Shown here in pieces: positions 20,626 through 29,295 of a stretch of DNA of 34,507 nucleotides. Below the pieces are notes generated by a model. The model searched no databases. It was not told the origin of the DNA and saw only the letters and a program-made list of their open reading frames with translations. The DNA is from Gammaproteobacteria bacterium (GTDB taxonomy: Bacteria; Pseudomonadota; Gammaproteobacteria; SZUA-140). The position numbers and the translations under genes are program-made. The stretch is from contig JADLET010000073.1 in the NCBI GenBank assembly GCA_020845975.1, positions 1 through 34,507 of the forward strand, read 5' to 3'. The stretch's first letter is position 1. Each line of letters opens with the position of its first letter.

Positions 20626-21141
20626 ATGCAGATGAACGCGGCGATGAGTGACAACACGATGAGTGCGGGCGAGTTCGCCACCGACGAGGCGGAGATGGGG
20701 TCGCAGTATCTCACCTTCGTCTGTGCGGGCGAGGAATACGGCATTGAAATCCTGCGTGTGCAGGAGATCAAGGGCTGGGAGGGCGCCACCCATGTCCCGC
20801 ATACGCCGGTCTATGTGCTTGGCGTGATGAATCTGCGCGGGCTGATTGTACCGGTGATCAACCTGCGCGCGCGCTTCAATTTCGAGCCGCGCCGCTTTGA
20901 CGCCTCCACCGTAGTGATCGTGGTGCGGGTGCAGTGTTCCATGGCAGAAAAAACGGTCGGCGTTGTCGTCGATGCGGTGTCCGAGGTCTACACCTTTTCG
21001 AACGAGGCCATACTGCCGCCGCCGGAGATTGGTGAGGGGATCGATGGATCCTGCGTCAGTGGCCTGGCGAGCGCGGGCGACAGGATGGTCATGCTGCTGG
21101 ATATCGATCGTCTGATCGCCTCGAGTATCGAAAATATTTGA
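20626..21141 (+). CDS. cheW: Chemotaxis coupling protein CheW (first copy)
   Basis: A 171-residue CheW domain protein linking CheA to receptors. Family features are QYLTFVCAGEEYGIEILRVQ, NLRGLIVPVINLRARF and VGVVVDAVSEV. The ATG at 20626 is chosen for GAGG 8 bases upstream; a longer open frame runs back into cheA but would add an unrelated N-terminus. It is 40 bp after cheA. The first 25 residues are Met/Ala/Asp-rich and probably disordered. Confidence 0.94.
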   Translation: MQMNAAMSDNTMSAGEFATDEAEMGSQYLTFVCAGEEYGIEILRVQEIKGWEGATHVPHTPVYVLGVMNLRGLIVPVINLRARFNFEPRRFDASTVVIVVRVQCSMAEKTVGVVVDAVSEVYTFSNEAILPPPEIGEGIDGSCVSGLASAGDRMVMLLDIDRLIASSIENI

Positions 21142-21148
21142 ACAGGCT

Positions 21149-21170
21149 CGCCGGTCATGGCAGACCGGCG
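21149..21170 (+). terminator. Hairpin after cheW
   Basis: CGCCGGTC-N6-GACCGGCG forms an 8-bp GC-rich stem 7 bp after the cheW stop. No T-tract follows, so it may be a partial terminator or an mRNA-stabilising hairpin before receptor 2. Confidence 0.5.
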
Positions 21171-21270
21171 GGGCAAATAGATAGCTGGCTGCGAACCCGA
21201 CTATACAAGAGAGTGGTTCATATAGATCTGAAGTGACTTTCTGCAACGCATGAAGCTTTGGAGGATGATC

Positions 21271-22899
21271 ATGAAGATCAGTGTACGCATGAAATTGCTG
21301 GGCTTTGCCCTGCTGGGTACGGCCATGCTGGCCTCGATGGGTGTGGTGAGCTATCTGCGATGTGTTCGTATGAGCAGCGATCTGGACGCAGTGACGAACA
21401 ATCTGGCGGCAATGCGCCATCACATGACGGCAGACATGATGCACGAGGCCCTGCTCGGAGATGTGCTCGCGGCCATCGCTAAGGATGCTCCCGGGGTGGA
21501 AAAAAACCCGTTTCTGGATATAGGCGAGATACGCAACCGTCTGCAGGAGAATTCGGACTTGCTGCGCAACATGATGCAGGAGAATGCGGGATTGCCGCTG
21601 AACGATGAGATCAAGGCGGGTATTGCACAGGCCCAGCCGGTGCTGGACAGGTATGTGCTGAGCGCGACCGAGATCGTCAATCTCGCATCGCAGGATCAGC
21701 GCGCGGCTGTCCGCGGACTGGCGGGCTTCTTTTCCGATTTCGAGCGGCTTGAGGTAGAGCTGGAGTCGCTGAGCGAGAAGATCGAGCAGAGCGCAATCGA
21801 GATACAAAAGAGCGCGGAAGACGAGGTCGTGCGCGGACGACGCAATACGCTGATCGCCACGATTGTCGCCCTGTTTGCCCTGAGCGTGGTTGCGATACTG
21901 CTGACGAGACGGTTTACGGATGCGCTCCGTTTGCTTCTGGATGGTTCGGGGCGGATTGCTGCCGGGGATCTGAGCGGGAGGATTGTCGTGAGCGGGCGTG
22001 ACGAGATCGCTGATCTGGGCCGGGTCATGAACGACATGCGTGACAAATGGGTGCGGATTGTCAGCGACGTGAAGCTGGGCACCACCCAGATCACCAGCAG
22101 TGCGACCGAGATCGCCCAGGGTGTCAATGACCTCTCTCAGCGTACCGAAACACAAGCCTCCAGCCTGGAGGAAACCGCGTCCTCGATGGAGCAGATGACC
22201 TCGACGGTGAAGCAGACCGCGGACAACAGCCATCAGGCCGACATACTCGCGCGCGCGGCGCTGGAGGAGGCGGAGCAGGGCGGTGCGATCGTGCACAGGG
22301 CGGTGACGGCGATGGCGGAGATCGACGATTCGAGCGCGCACATCGCTGACATCATCGGGGTGATCGACGATATCTCCTTCCAGACAAACCTGCTGGCGTT
22401 GAACGCGGCAGTGGAAGCTGCGCGCGCCGGCGAGCAGGGCAAGGGTTTTGCGGTGGTGGCGGCGGAGGTGCGCAACCTGGCGCAGCGCAGCGCGGTAGCG
22501 GCCAAGGAAATCAAGGGATTGATCGAAGACAGCGTCGGCAAGGTAAAGACCGGTACTGAACTCGTGAACCAGTCGGGTGAGACGCTGGCGCGGATGATTG
22601 CCAGCATCAACAAGGTCGCCGCGCTGGTCAGGCAGGTATCCGGCGCCAGCCAGGAGCAGTCGGCGGGCATCGACCAGATCAACAAGGCAGTGATGCAGAT
22701 GGACGAGATGACGCAGCAGAACGCCGCGATGGTGGAAGAAGCCTCGGCCGCCAGCAGAACGATGGAAGAGCAGGCGCGGCGTCTGGCGGATCATATGAAT
22801 TTCTTCCGTGTGGGACAGTCGGGTGCAAAAGCGGTGCGCCGGCCCGCGCCATCGGGAGACACCGTTGATGATCTGGACCATGTGCTGAATGCCGCCTGA
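21271..22899 (+). CDS. Methyl-accepting chemotaxis protein (receptor 2)
   Basis: A 542-residue transmembrane chemoreceptor from the ATG at 21271, which has GGAGG 6 bases upstream (an ATG 21 bp earlier is less well placed). TM1 is about 8-28, the helical periplasmic sensor 29-190 and TM2 192-212. HAMP follows ([20 protein letters not shown]), then methylation helices and a canonical tip [20 protein letters not shown]. The TADMMHEA segment at residues 53-60 is in the same place as in receptor 1, suggesting a common sensor family. The C-terminus (DHVLNAA) lacks the W-x-x-F tether, so adaptation would depend on neighbouring tethered receptors. Confidence 0.94.
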   Translation: MKISVRMKLLGFALLGTAMLASMGVVSYLRCVRMSSDLDAVTNNLAAMRHHMTADMMHEALLGDVLAAIAKDAPGVEKNPFLDIGEIRNRLQENSDLLRNMMQENAGLPLNDEIKAGIAQAQPVLDRYVLSATEIVNLASQDQRAAVRGLAGFFSDFERLEVELESLSEKIEQSAIEIQKSAEDEVVRGRRNTLIATIVALFALSVVAILLTRRFTDALRLLLDGSGRIAAGDLSGRIVVSGRDEIADLGRVMNDMRDKWVRIVSDVKLGTTQITSSATEIAQGVNDLSQRTETQASSLEETASSMEQMTSTVKQTADNSHQADILARAALEEAEQGGAIVHRAVTAMAEIDDSSAHIADIIGVIDDISFQTNLLALNAAVEAARAGEQGKGFAVVAAEVRNLAQRSAVAAKEIKGLIEDSVGKVKTGTELVNQSGETLARMIASINKVAALVRQVSGASQEQSAGIDQINKAVMQMDEMTQQNAAMVEEASAASRTMEEQARRLADHMNFFRVGQSGAKAVRRPAPSGDTVDDLDHVLNAA

Positions 22900-22968
22900 G
22901 GCGGGTAAGACGGCAAGGCCGCCGTGGAATTTATTGACGAGCTAAATACACACAGGAAGGGAAGACCG

Positions 22969-24579
22969 ATGGACATGTTATGGAAACGTACGATTACCGT
23001 CAGGGTCATCGAGGCATTCGGAGTGCTGGTCGTTGTGGCGGTAGCGCTCCTGGCCAATATGTACGCCAGGCTGGGCGACATCAATGGCGCGAGTGAAGCC
23101 CTGGACCGCATCCGCGAGATGACCGTACAGACACAACAGCTGCGGCATTCCGTGCTCGACATGCAGTCTGTGTTCGCGGGCGCCGCGCTGACACGCGAGC
23201 GTGACGCGAAGGCGGTTTACGAACAGGCACTGGTCACGACGGCGCGCCTGGCCGGACTGGAGGCGCGGATCGATGGCGGAGCGACCACGGACATTGCTTC
23301 CGTGGAGGCCGGTCTGAATCTGATGTATCAGGCCGGTACACGGATGTTCGCGGCACCTGCACGCGGCCGGGATCAGGGTGACAAGGCGGCTGCGGAGTAC
23401 GACGGGGTCCGTGTCTCCGTGATCCGCACCATCGATGCCGGTCTGGAGAAGCTGGACAGGCAGTACACGGAACAGTCGGCGGTACTGTCGCAGGCCACTG
23501 ATGGACTCGTTATGACCTTGATTGGCACCGCAGTGGCCATTCTGGCCGGCGGCATTTTCGCGGCGTACATGCTCGTCCGCCAGATCGAGCGTCCTGTCCG
23601 TCTCGTGCGTGCCGCTGTCGACCGGCTTTCCCAGGGAGATCTCACCCATCGGACGAATTTCAGGGGCGGCGGTGAGCTGGGTGATCTGGCGGCGGAGGTC
23701 GATGGGTTGGCGGACCGGCTGAAAGGTATCGTTACCGCGATGATCGACAGCGCCGCGAACATCTCCACCGGGTCAAGACAGGTAGCGCGCGGCGTCGATG
23801 ATCTCACGCGCGGCGCGGAAGAACAGGTATCCAGTCTTGCGGGCGCGATCTCTTCCGTGAAAGAGACGGAATCCAGGGCGCGGCAGGGCGCGGAGAACGC
23901 ACAGGGAATGGATCGCCAGATCAGGACGGCGCTGGCGACGGCAGGCGGCGACTTCGGCCATGACATGACGGCGGCAATGTCCGCCATTGACGAGTCAGGC
24001 CGCAGGATCGCCGGATTTGTCAGGGTGATGGAGGAACTCGCCTCCCGGACGAACCTGCTCGCGCTCAAGGCCGTCGTTGAGGCCGCTCGGGCAGGGAAGC
24101 AGGACGGTGATTTTGCCGGGGTTGCCACCGAGGCACACGAAATTGCCCAGCGAAATGCCTCCGTGGCGAAGGATGCGCGCGGACTGATCGAGGAGCATGT
24201 CGAAAAAATCAAGTTCGGCAGGCAATTGGTCGATCAATCCGGACAGGTGTTGCACGGGATCATCGCAAGCGTCAGCGAGACCGCGGGAAATATCGCGGAG
24301 GTCTCCATGGCCACCCGGGAGCAGTCAGAGGGTATCGGGCAGGTCAACCGGGCGATGGGGCACATGGATGAGATGGTCCGGCAGAACGCAGCGCTGATCG
24401 GACAGGCCGCCGCCGCCACCCGCATGATGGAAGCGGAGGCGGGCAGGCTGCTGGAGGGCATCGCCTGCTTCAAGATGCACCGTATCCATACGCCCGTTGT
24501 AACGAATGGCAGGAAACAGCGCTTTGCGATTATGCGACGTTTCGGTCGGGACGAAATGATCGAGGCGACCGCCGCCTAG
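22969..24579 (+). CDS. Divergent chemoreceptor-like protein (receptor 3)
   Basis: A 536-residue protein with receptor architecture: TM1 about 11-32, helical periplasmic region, TM2 about 180-203, HAMP (VDRLSQGDLTHRT) and a cytoplasmic coiled coil. The signalling tip reads ASRTNLLALKAVVEAARAGK, then QDGDF. Against E. coli Tsr, F373 is S359, Q374 is R360, N381 is K367 and E391 is K377, and two tip glycines are aspartates. Tsr E385 and R388 equivalents (E371, R374) are kept. Methylation helices are also degenerate and there is no C-terminal W-x-x-F. The frame is open throughout, so it is not a simple pseudogene. It may be a decaying receptor or one with altered array contacts. The start is chosen for AGGAAGGGAAG just upstream; an ATG at 22924 is less likely. 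Confidence 0.85.
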   Translation: MDMLWKRTITVRVIEAFGVLVVVAVALLANMYARLGDINGASEALDRIREMTVQTQQLRHSVLDMQSVFAGAALTRERDAKAVYEQALVTTARLAGLEARIDGGATTDIASVEAGLNLMYQAGTRMFAAPARGRDQGDKAAAEYDGVRVSVIRTIDAGLEKLDRQYTEQSAVLSQATDGLVMTLIGTAVAILAGGIFAAYMLVRQIERPVRLVRAAVDRLSQGDLTHRTNFRGGGELGDLAAEVDGLADRLKGIVTAMIDSAANISTGSRQVARGVDDLTRGAEEQVSSLAGAISSVKETESRARQGAENAQGMDRQIRTALATAGGDFGHDMTAAMSAIDESGRRIAGFVRVMEELASRTNLLALKAVVEAARAGKQDGDFAGVATEAHEIAQRNASVAKDARGLIEEHVEKIKFGRQLVDQSGQVLHGIIASVSETAGNIAEVSMATREQSEGIGQVNRAMGHMDEMVRQNAALIGQAAAATRMMEAEAGRLLEGIACFKMHRIHTPVVTNGRKQRFAIMRRFGRDEMIEATAA

Positions 24580-24612
24580 TGGCAGTGAATAGATGAGAAT
24601 CGGGGAATAACC

Positions 24613-24975
24613 ATGGCAAGGATAATGGCAGTCGATGATTCAGCCTCCATGCGCCGCATGGTGGCGTTCACGCTCACGGGGGCGGGTCATGAGGTAATCG
24701 AAGCCGAAGATGGGGTCGTGGCCTTTACCGCCGCCAAGAACCAGAAGGTCGATCTCGTGGTGACCGACGTGAACATGCCGAACATGGATGGCATCACGCT
24801 GGTGAAAGAGCTGCGCATGCTGCCGGCCTACCGGTTTACACCGATCCTGGTGCTGACCACCGAGTCTTCGGATGCCAAGAAGCAGGAAGGGCGGGCGGCA
24901 GGCGCCACCGGATGGATCGTCAAGCCGTTCAGCCCGGATCAGTTGATCGCCACCATCAGAAAGGTGCTGGGATAA
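24613..24975 (+). CDS. CheY-like response regulator (second copy)
   Basis: A 120-residue single receiver domain with acidic pair D8-D9, phosphosite D52 (VVTDVNMPNMDG), T82-T83 and K104 in WIVKPF. The segment TTESSDAKKQEGRAAGATGW is typical of the CheY paralogue often encoded beside MCP and cheW genes, and the protein is clearly different from the CheY next to cheZ. It could be a phosphate sink, or act on the motor or on another output. It sits between receptor 3 and the second cheW. Confidence 0.94.
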   Translation: MARIMAVDDSASMRRMVAFTLTGAGHEVIEAEDGVVAFTAAKNQKVDLVVTDVNMPNMDGITLVKELRMLPAYRFTPILVLTTESSDAKKQEGRAAGATGWIVKPFSPDQLIATIRKVLG

Positions 24976-25039
24976 CACGAGGGCCGCGCGTGATGACGCG
25001 CTGGCCGATGACACGAGACAGATGCTGAGGAGAGAGACG

Positions 25040-25576
25040 ATGAGCGCGGCCCAAGCGATGAATCACGGGGCGGAAGCAGAGGCACGGACTGACGACGCCA
25101 CCGATCAGTTCCTGACCTTCGTCCTGGCGGGAGAACATTACGGAGTGGACATCCTGCGGGTGCAGGAGATCCGCGGGTGGTCGCAGGTCACTCATATTCC
25201 AAACACCCCGGACTATATTCACGGAGTTCTCAATCTGCGCGGCACGATCGTTCCGATCGTCGATCTGCGCATGCGCTTCGGCATCGAGCGCGTGGCCAAC
25301 AGCCGCACCACGGTGATCATCGTGCTGAGGTTGATGCAGGGGGATCAGGATCGCATCATCGGTCTGGTGGTGGACGCGGTGTCCGACGTGTGCAACGTCG
25401 GCAGCGCGGAGCGCAAACCGGCGCCGGACTTCGGCGCCTCCGCGCAGACGGAATTCATCAGTGGCATGGCCGAGATCGATGACAGGATGGTGATCCTGCT
25501 CGATGTCGACCGTCTGTTTCACAGCGATGAACTGGCGGTGGTGGATACCGCGGCCGGATCGCGCCGACCCGGTTAA
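25040..25576 (+). CDS. Chemotaxis coupling protein CheW (second copy)
   Basis: A 178-residue CheW domain protein: DQFLTFVLAGEHYGVDILRV, NLRGTIVPIVDLRMRF, IGLVVDAVSDV. It is clearly related to the first CheW, but both ends diverge. The C-terminal tail after FHSDELAVVD is Arg/Pro/Gly-rich. The ATG at 25040 has AGGAGAG upstream; an earlier ATG at 25022 lacks support. It is followed 43 bp later by receptor 4, suggesting a receptor/coupler pair. Two CheW copies could let different receptors join the array with different strength. Confidence 0.93.
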   Translation: MSAAQAMNHGAEAEARTDDATDQFLTFVLAGEHYGVDILRVQEIRGWSQVTHIPNTPDYIHGVLNLRGTIVPIVDLRMRFGIERVANSRTTVIIVLRLMQGDQDRIIGLVVDAVSDVCNVGSAERKPAPDFGASAQTEFISGMAEIDDRMVILLDVDRLFHSDELAVVDTAAGSRRPG

Positions 25577-25619
25577 TTCGGCGCCAACTCTAGGATGGGT
25601 AACAGGGGGAAGAAAGGCC

Positions 25620-27395
25620 ATGTTTAAAAACATACCAATCAAGGCACGACTGATATTCGTGCTCGGACTACTGTCCTTGCTGCTGGTAATCAATGGTGGC
25701 GTGGGACTGTATGGAATGAATCAGACCAACACAAATCTGCAGAAGGTCTACGAGGTGGATACGGCGAACGTCGGCCGGCTGTCCGACATCGAGCGCATGC
25801 TCCTGAAGAACCGCATCGCGCTCTTCATCGCGGCCTCGGATCCATCGCCAGACACGATCCGGATGCAGACCATGCAGGTGGAAAAAAACGTCGCCGAGAT
25901 CAATCGCATCTGGGATGAATACATGAAGACCAACCTCACGGACGAAGATCGTGTGCTGGCCGACGATTTCGCCACCATCAGCGATCGCTTCGTGAAGGAA
26001 GGCCTGATGCCCGCGGTCGCACAGTTTCGCGAAGGCAAGGTGGAGGATGCCCAGCGCCACCTGATCTACGTGCTGTTCGCCCTGTCACTGGCGCTGGAGC
26101 CACGCATGGATGCCATGCTGGACGCCTCGATGAGTCATGCCAAGGAGAGTTTCGACGCATCGCAGAAGCTGCACCATGAGGTCAATATGATCGGCATGGT
26201 CTGCGTGGTTGCGGGTGTCCTGCTGGCCGCCATCGTCGGCTTCTTCCTGATACGCGCCATCGTCCGTCCCCTGGGCGAGGCGATGAAGGCGGCGAACGAC
26301 ATCGCCGGCGGGGACCTGACCCGGCGGATCCAGGTCACCACCCGGGACGAGACCGGCAAGCTGCTGGCGGCGATGAAGCAGATGAGCGAGAAGCTCTCCG
26401 AGATGGTTGGCAAGGTCAGCGAGGCGAGCGCGTCGGTGGCGACCGGTGCGCGGGAGATTGCCGCCGGCAACATGAATCTGTCGCAGCGCACCGAGCAGCA
26501 GGCCTCCAGCCTTGAAGAGACGGCCTCCAGCATGGAAGAGCTGACCTCGACCGTGAAGCAGAACGCCGACAATGCCCGTCAGGCCAACCAGCTCGCCAAC
26601 GCGGCGCGCGAGACGGCGGAGAAGGGCAGCGACGTGGTGTCGCGCGCGATGGGCGCGATGGAAGAGATCAATGCCTCATCGAAGAAGGTGGCGGACATCG
26701 TCGGCGTGATCGATGAGATCGCTTTCCAGACCAACCTGCTGGCGCTGAACGCGGCGGTGGAAGCCGCGCGCGCGGGCGAGCAGGGACGCGGATTCGCGGT
26801 GGTGGCGGCCGAGGTGCGCAACCTGGCGCAACGGTCGGCGACCTCGGCGAAGGAGATCAAGGACCTGATCGGTGACTCGGTGCGCAAGGTGAATGATGGC
26901 GCGCAGCTGGTGGATCAGTCGGGCAGGACGCTGGACGAGATCGTGTCCAGCGTGAAGAAGGTGACGGACATCGTGGCGGAGATCGCGGCGGCGAGCCAGG
27001 AGCAGTCGGCGGGCATCGAGCAGATCAACAAGGCCGTGATGCAGATGGACGAGATGACGCAGCAGAACGCTGCGCTGGTGGAGGAGGCCTCGGCGGCCAG
27101 CCGCTCGATGGAGGAGCAGGCCAACATGATGAGTGACATGATGGGCCGCTTCAGGACTAACAGCTCAGCTGCGGCGCGTTCGATGTCCGCGGGGGCTGCG
27201 CGTCGATCGAAGTCCGAGGCCGCGCCGGCGCGCGCGGAATCGAAGTCGGACCGGATGATCAAGGTTAATCCGCCGAAAGCGGCGAGTCGCACGCAGGATG
27301 CCGGGTTTGATGACGACATGGCGATGCCGCCGGCGCATGCCCGCGTCAATGGCAAGGTGAACGGCAGCAGCGCCGAGGAGTGGCAGGAGTTCTGA
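25620..27395 (+). CDS. Methyl-accepting chemotaxis protein with Tar-like four-helix sensor (receptor 4)
   Basis: A 591-residue chemoreceptor. MFKNIPIKARLIFVLGLLSL is the typical start of receptors with the Tar/Tsr-type four-helix-bundle sensor. TM1 is about 8-31, the periplasmic bundle 32-188 and TM2 189-211, then HAMP (AANDIAGGDLTRRI), methylation helices and a canonical tip. A long basic, Ala-rich linker leads to the C-terminal EEWQEF, a CheR/CheB docking tail. Residues of the signalling domain match receptor 1 almost throughout. The start at 25620 is chosen because it begins the conserved N-terminus and follows a purine-rich GGGGGAAGAAAGG; the frame is open further upstream within cheW2. 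Confidence 0.95.
   Translation: MFKNIPIKARLIFVLGLLSLLLVINGGVGLYGMNQTNTNLQKVYEVDTANVGRLSDIERMLLKNRIALFIAASDPSPDTIRMQTMQVEKNVAEINRIWDEYMKTNLTDEDRVLADDFATISDRFVKEGLMPAVAQFREGKVEDAQRHLIYVLFALSLALEPRMDAMLDASMSHAKESFDASQKLHHEVNMIGMVCVVAGVLLAAIVGFFLIRAIVRPLGEAMKAANDIAGGDLTRRIQVTTRDETGKLLAAMKQMSEKLSEMVGKVSEASASVATGAREIAAGNMNLSQRTEQQASSLEETASSMEELTSTVKQNADNARQANQLANAARETAEKGSDVVSRAMGAMEEINASSKKVADIVGVIDEIAFQTNLLALNAAVEAARAGEQGRGFAVVAAEVRNLAQRSATSAKEIKDLIGDSVRKVNDGAQLVDQSGRTLDEIVSSVKKVTDIVAEIAAASQEQSAGIEQINKAVMQMDEMTQQNAALVEEASAASRSMEEQANMMSDMMGRFRTNSSAAARSMSAGAARRSKSEAAPARAESKSDRMIKVNPPKAASRTQDAGFDDDMAMPPAHARVNGKVNGSSAEEWQEF
26436..27122 (+). repeat. Receptor signalling-domain repeat, copy B
   Basis: Counterpart of 15221-15907, the same length with no gaps, 11.2 kb away in direct orientation. 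Recombination between the copies would delete cheYZ, cheA, both cheW genes, cheY2 and receptors 2 and 3. Confidence 0.85.
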
Positions 27396-27407
27396 TGTCT
27401 GCTGGCA

Positions 27408-27433
27408 ACCGGGCCGACCGCGGTCGGCCCGGT
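27408..27433 (+). terminator. 26-bp perfect palindrome after receptor 4
   Basis: Thirteen-base arms starting ACCGGGCCGACCG pair exactly with their complement, with no spacer, 13 bp after the receptor 4 stop. As RNA it would fold into a very stable GC hairpin. No T-run follows. It may be a transcript barrier, or as DNA a symmetric protein site. Confidence 0.55.
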
Positions 27434-27526
27434 CCGCGCTGCTGGATGAGAGAGCATCATTAATTAATACCGGGGTCTGCGCGATTAAGGCGCGGGAGTC
27501 CCCGGATAAGGAAGCGGAGAAAGGTC

Positions 27527-29233
27527 ATGCGTAATACCGGGCCGGTAACAAACGTCGAGCGTCACTACGGCGAGAACGAGCGCATCGTATCCAAGACGGA
27601 TTCGAAGGGGCGTATCACCTACGTCAATCACACCTTCGAGGAGATCAGCGGGTTCCGTAAGGAAGAGCTGATCGGCAAGGCGCACAATATCGTGCGCCAC
27701 CCCGACATGCCGCCGGAGGCCTTCGAGGATCTGTGGACCACGATCAAGACCGGCAAGTCCTGGCGGGGGCTGGTGAAGAACCGCTGCAAGAATGGCGACC
27801 ACTACTGGGTCGAGGCCAACGTCAATCCGATCGTCGTGGACGGCCAGATTACCGGCTATGTATCCATGCGCTCGCGCCCGACGCGCGAGCAGACGGAGGC
27901 GGCGGAGGATCTCTACCGCCTGGTGCGCGAGGGGAAGGTCCCGCACATGCGCATCAAGGAAGGCAAGGCGGTGTATCGAGGCCTGCGCGGCTGGCTGGGG
28001 ATGCTCGGCTCGCTGAGCGTGAGGGCGCGGCTGTCGATCGGCATCGCCATGCTGACTTTCACGGCGATCGGCCTGCATTTTCTGGGGGCTACCACCGGCG
28101 TCATGATCGGCGTGAACAGCGCACTGCTGGTCGCGATGGAGCTGTATATGGCACGCATCATCACGCGCCCGCTGAGCCAGGCGGTACAGGTGGCGAATGC
28201 GATCAGCGCCGGCGATCTCGACGTGGAAGTGGAGGTCAGGCGCGATGATGAGTTTGGCAAACTGCTCTACGCCCTCGATATCATGAAGGGGACGCTGAAG
28301 GGCATCGTCGATGATGTGGAGTCCAAGGCCACCGAATTCAATCATACCGCGATCGAGATCGCGGCCGGCAACGACAGCCTGTCGCAGCGCACCGAGGAGC
28401 AATCCTCCAGCCTGGAGGAGACCGCCTCCAGCATGGAGGAGCTGACCTCGACGGTAAAGCAGAACGCGGAAAATGCCGACCACGCCAACCGGCAGGCCGA
28501 GGAGACGCGCAAGTCGGCCGAGAAGGGCGGCGAAGTGGTGGCCAAGGCGGTCGACGCCATGAGCGCGATCAATCAGGCGAGCAAGAAGATTGCCGACATC
28601 ATCGGCGTGATCGACGAGATCGCGTTCCAGACCAATCTGCTGGCGCTGAACGCGGCCGTCGAGGCCGCGCGCGCGGGCGAGCAGGGCCGCGGGTTCGCGG
28701 TCGTGGCCGGAGAGGTGCGCAACCTGGCGCAGCGCTCGGCCACCTCCGCCAAGGAGATCAAGGAACTGATCAATGACAGCGTGACCAAGGTCGATGCCGG
28801 TACCGAGCTGGTCAACGCCTCCGGCCGCAGGCTGACCGAGATCGTCGACGGCGTCAGCAAGATGACCACGATCGTCGCCGAGATCGCCACCGCCAGCCGC
28901 GAGCAGACGGCCGGCATTGAACAGATCAACCAGGCAGTGATCCAGATGGACGACCTGACACAGCAGAATGCGGGACTGGTGGAGAGGGCGGCGCGGGCCA
29001 GCCGTACCCTGGAGTCAGAGTCCCAGCACCTGATCCAGGCAATGGAATTTTTCAAGAACGTCCAGACGCCGGGCACACACTCCAGGGCGCCGCGCGCACG
29101 TTCCGCGGCGCCGGCCACCACCGCCGCGCGCGTTGATGAGCAGATCGAGACCGAAGAGGTCGAAGTCCCGGCCGCGATCCTGGCGCAGGGACGCCAGTCC
29201 GCCGGCGCGGGTTCGGAATGGTCCCAGTTCTGA
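27527..29233 (+). CDS. aer: Aer-like PAS chemoreceptor (aerotaxis/redox taxis)
   Basis: A 568-residue receptor without a periplasmic domain. The N-terminal PAS domain (about 15-125) has the Aer pattern [24 protein letters not shown] and [19 protein letters not shown]57, H58 and D60 are in the same positions as the FAD-site residues of E. coli Aer. A hydrophobic hairpin (about 170-206) anchors it, followed by HAMP ([15 protein letters not shown]), methylation helices, canonical tip and the C-terminal SEWSQF, which fits W-x-x-F. It probably senses redox or electron-transport state through FAD, useful to a respiring autotroph. GGAGAAAGG lies 5 bases before the ATG. Confidence 0.92.
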   Translation: MRNTGPVTNVERHYGENERIVSKTDSKGRITYVNHTFEEISGFRKEELIGKAHNIVRHPDMPPEAFEDLWTTIKTGKSWRGLVKNRCKNGDHYWVEANVNPIVVDGQITGYVSMRSRPTREQTEAAEDLYRLVREGKVPHMRIKEGKAVYRGLRGWLGMLGSLSVRARLSIGIAMLTFTAIGLHFLGATTGVMIGVNSALLVAMELYMARIITRPLSQAVQVANAISAGDLDVEVEVRRDDEFGKLLYALDIMKGTLKGIVDDVESKATEFNHTAIEIAAGNDSLSQRTEEQSSSLEETASSMEELTSTVKQNAENADHANRQAEETRKSAEKGGEVVAKAVDAMSAINQASKKIADIIGVIDEIAFQTNLLALNAAVEAARAGEQGRGFAVVAGEVRNLAQRSATSAKEIKELINDSVTKVDAGTELVNASGRRLTEIVDGVSKMTTIVAEIATASREQTAGIEQINQAVIQMDDLTQQNAGLVERAARASRTLESESQHLIQAMEFFKNVQTPGTHSRAPRARSAAPATTAARVDEQIETEEVEVPAAILAQGRQSAGAGSEWSQF

Positions 29234-29295
29234 CGGGACCAGTGGCGGTATCACGGATGAAATCAATCCAGGCAATCGGGCATGCGGGGTGAGAT

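Noticed and set aside
20413-22881. 822-codon minus-strand open frame opposite cheA end, cheW and receptor 2
   Set aside because: Reverse-frame artefact of GC-rich coding DNA; all family motifs are on the plus strand.
27460-27490. TAAT-N15-CGCGATTA before the Aer-like gene as a fourth FliA promoter
   Set aside because: Only 5 of 8 matches in the -10 and 3 of 4 in the -35 core; not distinguishable from chance.
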